50,545 nt of DNA from an uncultured Actinomyces sp. (GTDB lineage Bacteria > Actinomycetota > Actinomycetes > Actinomycetales > Actinomycetaceae). Below the pieces are notes generated by a model that ran no database searches, was not told where the DNA came from, and saw nothing but the letters and a program-made list of their open reading frames with translations. This document shows, piece after piece, positions 18,777-26,180 of the stretch (position 1 is the first letter of the stretch; every line of letters starts with the position of its first letter). The position numbers and the translations under genes are program-made. Location of the stretch: NCBI GenBank assembly GCA_938022345.1, contig CALIEP010000350.1:1-50545 (forward strand). The letters run 5' to 3'.

Positions 18777-19148
18777 GGGGATGATCGGTTTCGACAGCGG
18801 TCGTCGATCGAGGGGAAGCGAGCCGAGGAGGCATGCTCTACTCGTTAACGATGTGTGCAAACCAATAGGTGCCGAACAGAATCGCACCGACTACGTTCTC
18901 GCCGCCTGATTGCCGCGTGAACCTTTAGTCCGTCAGCCCGGAAGGTGCTTCCGGTCCGGTGTCTGGCGTCGTCTAGGAAGCCACTGGGTGCCGTTCGTGT
19001 TGGTAGGACGGCTCCGACACTCAATCAACTGAGCCTATCTGGTAGCAGGTCTGCATGATGCCAGGGGCTGAGAAATAACTCGCAGACTGCGCTCGGAGAA
19101 GACCTCGGGGTCGGCTGTTGGACGGGGGTTCGATTCCCCCCATCTCCA
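18777..19148 (+). ncRNA. ssrA: tmRNA (ssrA)
   Basis: This RNA rescues stalled ribosomes together with SmpB. The 5' GGGGAUG pairs with 3' CAUCUCC as the acceptor stem, and the 3' end has a T-arm (GGGGGTTCGATTCCCCC). GATCGGTTTCGAC after the 5' end is typical of tmRNA. The internal tag frame begins at GCC 18871 and ends at TGA 18907-18909. No CCA follows the discriminator A, so it must be added. Prophage DNA begins at or near the 3' end, and the tRNA-like end is restored, so the gene should stay functional. Confidence 0.95.
18871..18909 (+). other. tmRNA tag-peptide reading frame
   Basis: GCC is the resume codon and the frame reads AEQNRTDYVLAA followed by TGA. The LAA end is the standard proteolysis signal. 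Confidence 0.88.
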
Positions 19149-19150
19149 CT

Positions 19151-19293
19151 GGTACCGTTTTGGGATCGTTGGAAAAACAATGTTTTTCGTTGGTATTCCA
19201 AGGATCTAGACCAAAACGGTATAGGACATAAGAGGACATTAGCGGGCATAAAAGGGTGCAAAAACGGTACCAAAACGGTACCATAGCGGTACC
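19151..19293. repeat. Repeated AAAACGGTACC sites, probable integrase arm-type binding sites
   Basis: Three 11-base units stand head to tail at 19261-19271, 19272-19282 and 19283-19293 (AAAACGGTACC twice, then ATAGCGGTACC). An inverted exact copy lies at 19151-19161 right beside the tmRNA end, and a variant (AAAACGGTATA) is at 19213-19223. This is the arrangement of arm sites flanking a core site, placed between attL and the integrase gene. Confidence 0.65.
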
Positions 19294-19339
19294 AGATAAG
19301 CGCCCCTAAAAGAGGGCACTTGAAGTGAAGGGACTAGCT

Positions 19340-20518
19340 ATGCCCGCCGCGCTTCCTAGGGGTATTGTCATCCACCGAGGACTGTACCGCGTCCGTATCA
19401 CTGTAGACGGTAAGCGCCACCTAGTCGGCGACTATGCCAACCTTACTGATGCCAAAGCCGCTCTCGCCATCGCGAAGGCGGACGTGGTTCGCGGAGCGTA
19501 CGTGTCCCCTGAAGACGCGAAGCTCGAAAGGCAGGCCGCGAAGGCGCGAGAGGCCGCTGTGCTGGCCGCGGCGAAGTCACTCGAAGAAAAGGAAGTGACT
19601 GTCTCGTCCTGGTCTGAGCAGTGGCTCGACCAGCTCGTAGAGACAGGCCGGAGTGACGGTACCTTGAGGACCTACCGCTCCACGCTCTCCCGGCATATCC
19701 TCCCGACCCTGGGAAAGAAGAAGCTCGGAGAGGTCACCCAGGACGACGCGGACCGGCTGCTCCGCTCCAGGAAAACTCCCGCGGTGCGCACCAACGTTTC
19801 GCGTGTTCTCCGCTCCTTATATCTAGCAGCCGTGGATCAGGGCGTGGGCGGCTTGAACGCGGTGCCTTTCAGGCTGCATGTGCCTAAACCACAGGTCGCC
19901 CGAGGCCTGGACTCTTCTAAAGTGGCTACTCCTGACCAGGTGCGCGCACTAGCCGAAGCACTCCCTGAAAGGCTCTCCCTTGCCGCCTACCTCGCGGCCA
20001 TCATGTCCCTGCGCTTGGGCGAGGTTCTCGGTCTGCAGCGAGGTGATTTCGAGGACCTCGACAGCCCTGGGTTCGCGGTCCTCCATGTACGCCGGCAATG
20101 GAACTCTAAAGCGTATGGCGGTGGGGCCTCGTTCTCCGCTCCGAAGGCTGGCAGTGAGGGTGTGCTGGCTATTCCTGAAGAGCTGGCCTCCCAGGTGCGC
20201 GCCCACCTGGAGCGCTGGGTGGGCGGTAAAAAGACCTCTCCGCTCTTCCCGTCGGTGCACAATCCGGATCGCCCGATGTCTCAGACGCGGTTTGACGAAG
20301 AGTGGCGCGCGGCCCGTGTGAAGGCCGGTATGCCCAGCTTCCGCTTCCATGATTTGAGGCATACAGGCTTGACGCTCTACGCCCAGGCCGGGGCGACGCT
20401 CTCGGAGATTATGGCCCGAGGCCGTCACAAACATCCCGAGGTTGCGGTGCGGTATCAGCACGCGACTTTGGAACGTGATAGGGCTAACGCTGCGGTTCTT
20501 GGCGCGGCTTTCGGATAA
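19340..20518 (+). CDS. Tyrosine-type phage integrase
   Basis: This 392-residue recombinase inserts and excises the prophage at the ssrA 3' end. It has an arm-binding N-terminus (RGIVIHRGLYRVRITVDGKR), a core-binding SAM-like domain (about 90-175), and a catalytic domain with Arg225 (MSLRLGEVLGL), His337 and Arg340 (HDLRHTG), a RHKHPEVAVRYQHA segment and the nucleophile Tyr372. All key residues are present. I prefer ATG 19340 (AAGGGA just upstream); a GTG at 19325 is the alternative. It is convergent to the lysis genes, with a shared terminator between them. Confidence 0.95.
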   Translation: MPAALPRGIVIHRGLYRVRITVDGKRHLVGDYANLTDAKAALAIAKADVVRGAYVSPEDAKLERQAAKAREAAVLAAAKSLEEKEVTVSSWSEQWLDQLVETGRSDGTLRTYRSTLSRHILPTLGKKKLGEVTQDDADRLLRSRKTPAVRTNVSRVLRSLYLAAVDQGVGGLNAVPFRLHVPKPQVARGLDSSKVATPDQVRALAEALPERLSLAAYLAAIMSLRLGEVLGLQRGDFEDLDSPGFAVLHVRRQWNSKAYGGGASFSAPKAGSEGVLAIPEELASQVRAHLERWVGGKKTSPLFPSVHNPDRPMSQTRFDEEWRAARVKAGMPSFRFHDLRHTGLTLYAQAGATLSEIMARGRHKHPEVAVRYQHATLERDRANAAVLGAAFG

Positions 20519-20519
20519 A

Positions 20520-20562
20520 AAAGCAGCCCCACCCAGGTGCGTTACCTAGGTGGGGCTGCTTT
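20520..20562. terminator. Bidirectional terminator between integrase and lysis genes
   Basis: The arms AAAGCAGCCCCACC-AGGT (20520-20537) and ACCTAGGTGGGGCTGCTTT (20544-20562) pair almost perfectly, with A- and T-runs at the ends. It serves both converging transcripts. Confidence 0.88.
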
Positions 20563-20576
20563 GTGTAGACCAGGGG

Positions 20577-21059
20577 CTATGCCTGGTCTTTGAGTTTGTC
20601 TATCGCTTTCCAGATGCGCTCATGGTCGGTTTTTGAGCTTTCCACGAGGACGGTGTGGGCGCGTTCTTCGTTAGACTGTCGATCCCGCATCGCTGTCAGA
20701 TCATTGCGTATCCCTGCGATCTCGCTGCCTAGCTGGCGCACAATTCCGTTGGTGCTGGTAGCGAGCTCCGAAATCTGATCGACTTTCGCGCGGGTCTCAT
20801 CCAAGTCTGCGCGCAGGTTCGAGGAATGGTCATTGTTCGTCTGGGTCTTGATCGCGGCACTATCGCGCTCAGCTGCCTGAGCGGCGGCCTTAATCTCCTT
20901 GCTGTGGGCGGTCAAGGCCTCCAGCTGCACGGCCAATTTCTTCTGCACGAGACGCAGGTACGCGCCTAGCGTGCCGACCGCGCCGAGGACCACGGCGACG
21001 ATGACCGACGCGACCTCCGGCGTGGACAGAGCGTCCGTGATCGGATGCAGGGGACTCAC
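20577..21059 (-). CDS. Phage membrane protein with coiled coil (holin-associated, DUF2746-like)
   Basis: This 160-residue protein has a single membrane helix near the N-terminus (about residues 17-35, ASVIVAVVLGAVGTLGAYL) followed by a long charged coiled coil to the end. Proteins of this shape are common beside actinophage holins and may act with them in lysis, but the function is not proven. I chose GTG 21057-21059 because its GTGA overlaps the stop of the holin gene, giving coupled translation. The frame further upstream overlaps the holin gene and has no helix or family character. Confidence 0.65.
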   Translation of the reverse strand: MSPLHPITDALSTPEVASVIVAVVLGAVGTLGAYLRLVQKKLAVQLEALTAHSKEIKAAAQAAERDSAAIKTQTNNDHSSNLRADLDETRAKVDQISELATSTNGIVRQLGSEIAGIRNDLTAMRDRQSNEERAHTVLVESSKTDHERIWKAIDKLKDQA

Positions 21060-21388
21060 ACCGTCTCCTCCCTGTGCTTGGCCTCGTAGGGTTCTCCGCC
21101 CGGCGTGGCGCGTCCTACCCAGTCGATCATGCCTAAGGACTTGAGCGCCGTGAATGCTGTTGCTGCTGCGGCGATGATGACCGAGGCCTGGGTGGCCACC
21201 AGCTGCCAGGAGAGGGGGTAGGCCCCAGCCCACCACACGACAAAAGACAACACCAGACCCGCCGTGAGAGCCAAGACACGGCGGCGGGCAGAAGTCCAGT
21301 AGGGCTTATCCAGGGCCGCCTGGATGAGAGGCCAGGCGAAGCCCACCAGGCCGCACGTAACAAGCGGATCAAAATTTAAACCAAGCAT
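21056..21388 (-). CDS. Putative phage holin
   Basis: This 110-residue protein has two to three membrane helices (about 8-25, 38-58 and 62-85) and a charged, hydrophilic C-terminus (GGEPYEAKHREE). It sits in the lysis cassette next to two lysins, which is the usual place for the pore-former that lets lysin reach the wall. No family name can be assigned with certainty. It overlaps the downstream coiled-coil membrane protein by four bases. Confidence 0.65.
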   Translation of the reverse strand: MLGLNFDPLVTCGLVGFAWPLIQAALDKPYWTSARRRVLALTAGLVLSFVVWWAGAYPLSWQLVATQASVIIAAAATAFTALKSLGMIDWVGRATPGGEPYEAKHREETV

Positions 21389-21418
21389 CAGATTTTCCTT
21401 TCATTTTTGGGCACGTAA

Positions 21419-21447
21419 AACCCGCCTGCCAGGGAGCGGCAGACGGG
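21419..21447 (-). terminator. Terminator after the small anchored-protein gene
   Basis: CCCGCCTGCC (21421-21430) pairs with GGCAGACGGG (21438-21447) with one mismatch. Read on the - strand, a TTTT run follows. It lies between the 133-residue gene and the holin. Confidence 0.65.
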
Positions 21448-21469
21448 TCGGGCTCGCGTATAATATTCG

Positions 21470-21871
21470 TTATGTTTGCGGGGGGGCAGGCATACGGATG
21501 GGATAGCCAGCCCCTCGGCAGGTTTGCGCTAGGCGCGCAACCGCGCCCTCAACGCGGTCTGATTTTTCCGCTGCGCCAACCACGGAGAGGACATCGTTCA
21601 AAGCATCTTTGGCCTCGTGCGATACATCCAGCCGAAGCGCCCACGATGCCTCCTGGCCCAGCTCATTGCGCGCCTCTTCCAATTCCCGCGTATACGCCTC
21701 GCTCGGCAGGCCAGAAGCCGGGGAGCGGTAAACGACAGCCGCATATTTTTCGTAGGCGCTGCCGACCTCCTGGCATGCGCGCTGCGTGGGAAACAAAAAA
21801 CCATAGCGCCACGCGACAAACAAGGCCCCCAACACGAGGACAAGCACACACGCGAACAGTTTCTTCTTCAC
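21470..21871 (-). CDS. Unknown small membrane-anchored or secreted protein
   Basis: I do not recognise this 133-residue protein. MKKK and a hydrophobic stretch (about residues 5-27) make a signal anchor without a lipobox; the remaining 105 residues are soluble and helical with two cysteines (near 33 and 119) that could pair outside the cell. The start is GTG 21869-21871 with GGAGGT upstream. It lies between the amidase and the holin with its own terminator, so it may be an independently expressed cargo gene used in lysogeny, for instance in superinfection exclusion. That role is a guess from position and topology only. Confidence 0.6.
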   Translation of the reverse strand: MKKKLFACVLVLVLGALFVAWRYGFLFPTQRACQEVGSAYEKYAAVVYRSPASGLPSEAYTRELEEARNELGQEASWALRLDVSHEAKDALNDVLSVVGAAEKSDRVEGAVARLAQTCRGAGYPIRMPAPPQT

Positions 21872-21938
21872 CCCAACCTCCGAACCGCAGCGGGAAATGC
21901 TACAAGGCTAGCCTAGAGCGGCAGGAAACTAAAGACTT

Positions 21939-22778
21939 TCAGAAGCGGCCTTCGTTGAGGCGCTGCTGCAAGGCCATAACCATCGCCGACCTTTCACCTA
22001 CCACCCCGTCCACGGGGGTCCCAAGATAACTTTGCAGCGCGCGGAAAGTTCCCGGACCGACAAGACCATCAGCCTTAACACCAAGACGGCGCTGCATCGC
22101 GGCAATAATCGAGGAACCGACCGCGCTAGTGGAAGCAACCCACTCCCAACCAGAAACAAGCCCCGGGTTTGAGCCCTTCCAATAGACATCCTGGCTGGAA
22201 ACCACGCCATCTTGAGGTGTCCCAAGGACCCGTTGAAGCGCAAGAGTTGTAGCGCTCCCCCAATAGCCGTCAACATCAAGTCTCGCACTCCCGGCATGTC
22301 CGCCCTCATGAGGATTGCCTTGTCCGGCCAGCTGCAAAGCCCGCATATGCCTGCCGTAGCGCCCAGGACACGCGGTCGCAATGATGTCGTTATGCGCGTA
22401 AACCTTGAGCTTGCCGTAATACTGTCGTAGCTTGTCAATCAGCTCGACCAAGGTTCGCAGGTCGTCGTCGCTTGCCCGAGGGTGACACTCGATCCCAATA
22501 GAACGCGAATTCATTTTCCAGTCGCCCGCGTGCCATGCGGTGTCACTGTCGCGGACGATTGGCATCACCATACCTGCCGCAAGAATATAGTGCGCTGACG
22601 TGCGCCGGCCGCCGCCTGCGAACATATTCGCGACACTATACATCGCGCTTAAATCATTAACTCCTGCGTACTGTTCTGGCGCCCCCCAATGGTGAACAAC
22701 AATACTGTCAATCGCGAGTTCTCTACCCTCGGTGTAATGCGCGGCCATTGGCGCGCCAGCAATAACTCGAAATGTCAT
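21939..22778 (-). CDS. Endolysin: N-acetylmuramoyl-L-alanine amidase (amidase_2) with C-terminal wall-binding module
   Basis: This 279-residue lysin cuts the amide bond between muramic acid and the peptide stem. The amidase domain covers about 1-145, with zinc ligands that I read as His29 (SIVVHHWG), His129 (YAHNDI) and Cys137 (TACPG). A TAWHAGDW segment is also typical. The C-terminal module (about 165-279: LDVDGYWGSATT, then MQRRLGVKADGLVGPGT) looks like paired peptidoglycan-binding repeats. The same module ends the neighbouring CHAP lysin. The start is the ATG at 22776-22778, and a terminator lies just upstream. Confidence 0.9.
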   Translation of the reverse strand: MTFRVIAGAPMAAHYTEGRELAIDSIVVHHWGAPEQYAGVNDLSAMYSVANMFAGGGRRTSAHYILAAGMVMPIVRDSDTAWHAGDWKMNSRSIGIECHPRASDDDLRTLVELIDKLRQYYGKLKVYAHNDIIATACPGRYGRHMRALQLAGQGNPHEGGHAGSARLDVDGYWGSATTLALQRVLGTPQDGVVSSQDVYWKGSNPGLVSGWEWVASTSAVGSSIIAAMQRRLGVKADGLVGPGTFRALQSYLGTPVDGVVGERSAMVMALQQRLNEGRF

Positions 22779-22797
22779 TTTCCACTCCTTTTACGAA

Positions 22798-22821
22798 AAC
22801 CCGCAGCGAAAATGCTGCGGG
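22798..22821 (-). terminator. Terminator upstream of the amidase gene
   Basis: CCCGCAGC (22800-22807) pairs with GCTGCGGG (22814-22821). On the - strand it is followed by TTTTCG, ending transcripts from the CHAP lysin side. Confidence 0.75.
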
Positions 22822-22843
22822 GTGGTTAGCTGTTAAAAATGAG

Positions 22844-22978
22844 TTAGCTTAGTGGTTGTGGGTGCGGTTCTTGTGGTTCTGGTGCGAAAAGCTGGTTGGT
22901 GTTTCCGCCCGCGTTGATGTTGTCGCTTAAGAGTTCGCTAAGGCGCGCCCTTCCAGAAAGAAATAGGCGTGTAGGCAT
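22844..22978 (-). CDS. Small unknown protein downstream of the CHAP lysin
   Basis: The ATG at 22976-22978 lies three bases after the stop of the CHAP lysin and opens a 44-residue frame beginning MPTRLFLSGRARLSELLSDN. It contains INAGGNTNQLFAPEP and ends in a Pro/Gln-rich tail. GAGGTG lies 11 bases before the ATG, inside the lysin gene. A terminator follows. I cannot assign a function. Its placement suggests translation coupled to the lysin. Confidence 0.45.
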   Translation of the reverse strand: MPTRLFLSGRARLSELLSDNINAGGNTNQLFAPEPQEPHPQPLS

Positions 22979-22981
22979 CCA

Positions 22982-23830
22982 TCAGAATTCACCTCGATTC
23001 AGGCATTGCTGGAGCGCTGCGACAGTCGGTGAAGGCGCGTCAAGGTGCCCGTCCGCTTCGAACCCCAGGTGGGTTTCGAGGGCGTTAATGGTATCCGGCC
23101 CCATGAGGCCGTCCACATCCACACCCAGGCGTCGCTGCAGTTCCTCAACCACGGCAGACCCCTCGGTGGGGGTGGGTGTCCATTCCCAGCCGGAGGTGAG
23201 CGCGGGGTTCGCCTCCTGCCATTCTTCGTCTTGGTCGGAGATGATGCCGTCGATGGGAGTTGCAAGGACTTCCTGTAGGCGGCGTGTGGTCGCTTCCCCC
23301 CAGTAGCCGTCCGCGTCCAACACCCCGCCTGCCGGGGCCTGGGCGTGTTCGTATTCGGGGCGGATTACCGCACACACGTCGTCCCAGGATCGGGCGCGGC
23401 GGTACACGCCGCCCCCGTTGGACTGCGACCCTGCCACACCCGAAGAAGTGTTGCCTTCGATTGTCTGGACCCAGCTACCACGGTTGGCTTCAACGAAGCC
23501 CACGTGGTCCGCGATGCCGTCGCCGTCCCAATCGAAGCACAGGTAATCCCCGGGGATCGCCTGATGCTTAGGTACGAGGCGACCGGCCTTGGATGCCGCG
23601 TTAATCCCGTAGGGGACGTAGGCAAAATCCCCGCCTACCGGCTCCATGCCGGCTTCGCGCAGAACCCAGGTGACGAACATCGCGCAATAGGGAACGCCAG
23701 ATGTCCCGTAGTAGGCGCCGTGGCGGGCAGCGTAATCACGCCCGTACTTGGTGCCAGCTTCGGTGTCATCCCAGCGGGAATATCCGATTTCGGCTGCGGC
23801 GATCCGTAGCACATCAGTCGCTGTACTCAT
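22982..23830 (-). CDS. Second lysin: CHAP-type cysteine amidase/peptidase with wall-binding module
   Basis: This 282-residue protein has an N-terminal CHAP-like domain (about 1-150) with Cys49 (GVPYCAMFVTW), His109 (IADHVGFVEA) and a TIEGNTS segment giving the third polar residue. The DWDGDG motif before the His is typical of NlpC/CHAP lysins that bind calcium. The C-terminal module (LDADGYWGEATT, then LQRRLGVDVDGLMGPDT) is clearly homologous to that of the amidase. I chose the ATG at 23828-23830 because GGAGGAAA precedes it. The start lies within the end of a 34-residue gene, so translation is probably coupled. Confidence 0.88.
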   Translation of the reverse strand: MSTATDVLRIAAAEIGYSRWDDTEAGTKYGRDYAARHGAYYGTSGVPYCAMFVTWVLREAGMEPVGGDFAYVPYGINAASKAGRLVPKHQAIPGDYLCFDWDGDGIADHVGFVEANRGSWVQTIEGNTSSGVAGSQSNGGGVYRRARSWDDVCAVIRPEYEHAQAPAGGVLDADGYWGEATTRRLQEVLATPIDGIISDQDEEWQEANPALTSGWEWTPTPTEGSAVVEELQRRLGVDVDGLMGPDTINALETHLGFEADGHLDAPSPTVAALQQCLNRGEF

Positions 23831-23918
23831 AGGTGATTTCCTCCAGTTCGTGAACGTCTGTGGGCGTGTTATCGGCCGGCGGCATGGAAGCCACCAGTTC
23901 CTCAACATCGGGTGTCAT
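23814..23918 (-). CDS. Small acidic protein overlapping the CHAP lysin start
   Basis: The ATG at 23916-23918 has a strong GGAGGAG site and opens a 34-residue acidic frame (MTPDVEELVASMPPADN...) ending at TGA 23814-23816, inside the lysin gene. The overlap of 17 bases suggests it drives coupled translation of the lysin. No family is recognisable. It follows a terminator. Confidence 0.5.
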   Translation of the reverse strand: MTPDVEELVASMPPADNTPTDVHELEEITYEYSD

Positions 23919-23949
23919 CGTTTTCTCCTCCTTTTTTGGGTATGGGAAA

Positions 23950-23975
23950 GCCCCCACACCGTGTTGTGTGAGGGC
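23950..23975 (-). terminator. Terminator between tail-fibre and lysis genes
   Basis: GCCCCCACAC (23950-23959) pairs with GTGTGAGGGC (23966-23975). On the - strand TTTCCC follows. Confidence 0.75.
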
Positions 23976-24014
23976 CTAAGCGTTTGGTCCGCTGACCGTG
24001 GGTTAGCACATAGG

Positions 24015-24203
24015 TCAGGACGCGGGGGGCGTATCACTCAAGGCTGCGGGATCCCCGCCCGCCTCCAGGTACTTTGAGAGCAGGTCAACGACCTGGGCCT
24101 GCGTGGTCGCCAAGATGTGGCGACGCTCGGATTCGGCGGCGACATCCTGGGTGAGCTGCGTGAACTCCTCTTCCGTGAGCTTGCGTAGATCAATGCCGTT
24201 CAT
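24015..24203 (-). CDS. Small unknown phage protein after the tail fibre
   Basis: This 62-residue helical protein begins MNGIDLRKLTEEEFTQL and is rich in charged residues; it ends in a Pro/Ser tail. The ATG (24201-24203) has AAGGAGAAC upstream and lies 10 bases after the tail-fibre stop. Small genes of this kind often follow tail-fibre genes in siphoviruses, but I cannot name it. Confidence 0.6.
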   Translation of the reverse strand: MNGIDLRKLTEEEFTQLTQDVAAESERRHILATTQAQVVDLLSKYLEAGGDPAALSDTPPAS

Positions 24204-24213
24204 AGGGTTCTCC

Positions 24214-25131
24214 TTAGGTCTTGATGATGTAGTTCAAAACAAGGTAGGGGGGCATGTTGTTGTGCGCGCGGCCCGCTTGCGCGCCATTGACGCGCCCAGT
24301 GTTGGCCCACCGGTTACCGCCACCGATATTCACCAGTTCCGTGCTCTTGGATCCCGAGACGTCCATGTACACGTCCGGGGCCATTTCGGCGTTTGTGAGC
24401 ACGTGGTTTTCCTCGCCGCCGGTGCGGCCTAGGGCACTGAATGTCCCGTAGTTTTTGCCGACAAGCATCCTGCCGCGCAGGTCAGGGACCTTGAAGGAGC
24501 CGTTCCCTCCGCCGTAGGTGGTTCCGATGACTGTGTACAGGGTCGAATACGAGGAGGTGGAATACTGGCCGCCGTCGCATAAAAGCCAGCCCGTGGGGGC
24601 GCTAGAGCCCGCGAATGGGACGATTGTTCCTGTTGGAACCCCGCCACCTGCTCCGGCTGGGCCGGGCGGTCCCTGGAGGCCCTGTGAGCCTTGCGGGCCT
24701 TGGGGTCCTCGCTCGCCCTGCTGGCCCCGTTCCCCTTTAGGGCCCTGCGGTCCGGCGGGGCCTTGAATGCCCTGTGGACCGCGCTCCCCTTGAAGTCCGC
24801 GAGCGCCTGGTGTTCCAGCGGGTCCTTGTTGACCTTGTGGTCCTTGGGGGCCTCGTTCGCCGGGGTCGCCTTTGGGGCCTGGTGACCCGCCGCCGCCGGC
24901 GTTGCCGGTGATGATGGTGACACGGCGGTTCCACAGGATCGCAAGGACTCGCTGACCTCTTTGCGGCGGAGTGCCGATGCAGTCAACTCCGACAAGGTGG
25001 GTATCTGAGCCGTCGAGGCGAATTTGCAGGGGGTCGGTGTTGGTGATGGTGGCCCATTGCAGGGTTGGGGCCAGGGCCACTTTTTCGCTGAGGGTGGCGA
25101 TGCGGTGAGCGAGCTCTTCCAGGATGCTCAT
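24214..25131 (-). CDS. Tail fibre with collagen-like repeats and tail-collar domain
   Basis: This 305-residue fibre starts at the ATG 25129-25131 (GGAGGTGCAACA upstream). An N-terminal helical part and an OB-like domain (about 10-75) are followed by about 26 Gly-X-Y triplets (roughly 80-160) with many GPQ and GERGPQ units, which would form a trimeric rod. The C-terminus has a phage tail collar fold: GTIVPFAGSSAPTGWLLCDG, then FKVPDLRGRMLVG, and it ends NNMPPYLVLNYIIKT. It is likely the tip that contacts the host surface. Its ATGA overlaps the upstream minor tail gene. Confidence 0.9.
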   Translation of the reverse strand: MSILEELAHRIATLSEKVALAPTLQWATITNTDPLQIRLDGSDTHLVGVDCIGTPPQRGQRVLAILWNRRVTIITGNAGGGGSPGPKGDPGERGPQGPQGQQGPAGTPGARGLQGERGPQGIQGPAGPQGPKGERGQQGERGPQGPQGSQGLQGPPGPAGAGGGVPTGTIVPFAGSSAPTGWLLCDGGQYSTSSYSTLYTVIGTTYGGGNGSFKVPDLRGRMLVGKNYGTFSALGRTGGEENHVLTNAEMAPDVYMDVSGSKSTELVNIGGGNRWANTGRVNGAQAGRAHNNMPPYLVLNYIIKT

Positions 25132-26180
25132 TGTTGCACCTCCCTCAGGGTTGTCCGACATAGAGCCTCGGGGCTGAGCGTGTACTTGATGGACTGGACG
25201 GTGGCCCGTGTTTGCACGCCTTGGCTGGCAAATTCCACGAGGTCGTTTGTTGAGATCGGGACGGGCAGGTGCTCGATCTCGATCTTGGCAATAGCCGTCT
25301 GAGCTTCGAGGAGTTTCTTTTCGGCCATTTGCGTAATGACTTCCTGGGTGGAGGCTTCTACACCAGTTTCTGTGCGGGTGATCCACCGGCCCCGGGTGGG
25401 GTATGAGGCCGGAGAGGATGGGCTCATGTTCCGTGCTATGCCGACCAAGGCGGGCTTGTCAGCCCCGCCTTGGGAGACAAGTACGACCTTGTTCGGGATG
25501 CCCGCGAGGTCTTGTTCCCTGCTCCACTCGGGCAGGTGAATTGATGTCTCGCCTTCTTTGAAATGCCAGGACAGGGCGCGTTGGGCGGGTGGAACGTAGG
25601 GGTGGATTTGGAAAGCCCCAGATCCGCCGACCCCAATACTCCAATAGCCGATTGCTTCGAGTATGTCGTTAAAGATCGTGAGACGAGGGGTTCCGGCGTC
25701 CCAGGTCATTGTTGAGGCGAGGCGCGAGGGTGAGTCGGTGATGTCGGCTTTGCCGACATCGAGGAGAGCGAAGGATAAGAAGGAGAGCGCGGGGGATAAA
25801 GTTCCCAGCTGTGTGGGAGATTCCACGCAGTCCTCGTCCAAGAGAGTGAGCTTGGAGAGAAGCTCAACCTTCCACGAGGCTCCCCCATCCGTATAGGCCT
25901 TGGTAGGAGCAGCCAGGAGGAAGACGCCTAGCGGCCAAGAAGCCCCGCCTGCGATCTTGTAGGTGATCCGCACCCTGTCACTCGCCCAGTTGATCTCTTG
26001 GCCTAGGTCGAGGAGTTCGAGGCTGCCGGAGGCTTTGAGGCGGGTTGAGGCCGAGAGGGTGACTTCCCCGCCCACCACGCCACGCAGCAGCCCTTTTTCC
26101 TGCTCTGCGCGGTCAAGGAGCATCACCTCGATGGAAACCTGGCGGTGTGAGGTGAAAGAAGAGTTGGAGGGGGTGGTCAT
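25128..26180 (-). CDS. Phage minor tail protein
   Basis: This 350-residue protein lies between a large fibronectin-repeat tail protein and the collagen fibre, with four-base overlaps on both sides. It begins MTTPSNSSFTSHRQVSIEVMLLDR and contains beta-rich segments with DRVRITYKIAGG and LGVFLLAAPTKAYTDGG. This shape occurs in baseplate hub or distal tail proteins of actinophages. I infer a structural role at the tail tip and have no enzyme motif to report. The start was chosen for the ATGA overlap with the upstream stop. Confidence 0.75.
   Translation of the reverse strand: MTTPSNSSFTSHRQVSIEVMLLDRAEQEKGLLRGVVGGEVTLSASTRLKASGSLELLDLGQEINWASDRVRITYKIAGGASWPLGVFLLAAPTKAYTDGGASWKVELLSKLTLLDEDCVESPTQLGTLSPALSFLSFALLDVGKADITDSPSRLASTMTWDAGTPRLTIFNDILEAIGYWSIGVGGSGAFQIHPYVPPAQRALSWHFKEGETSIHLPEWSREQDLAGIPNKVVLVSQGGADKPALVGIARNMSPSSPASYPTRGRWITRTETGVEASTQEVITQMAEKKLLEAQTAIAKIEIEHLPVPISTNDLVEFASQGVQTRATVQSIKYTLSPEALCRTTLREVQQ

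Noticed and set aside
19021..19284. 87-residue frame on the - strand over the tmRNA 3' end
   Set aside because: It is the complement of tmRNA and the attachment region. Similar hypothetical proteins occur at many ssrA genes and are not real.
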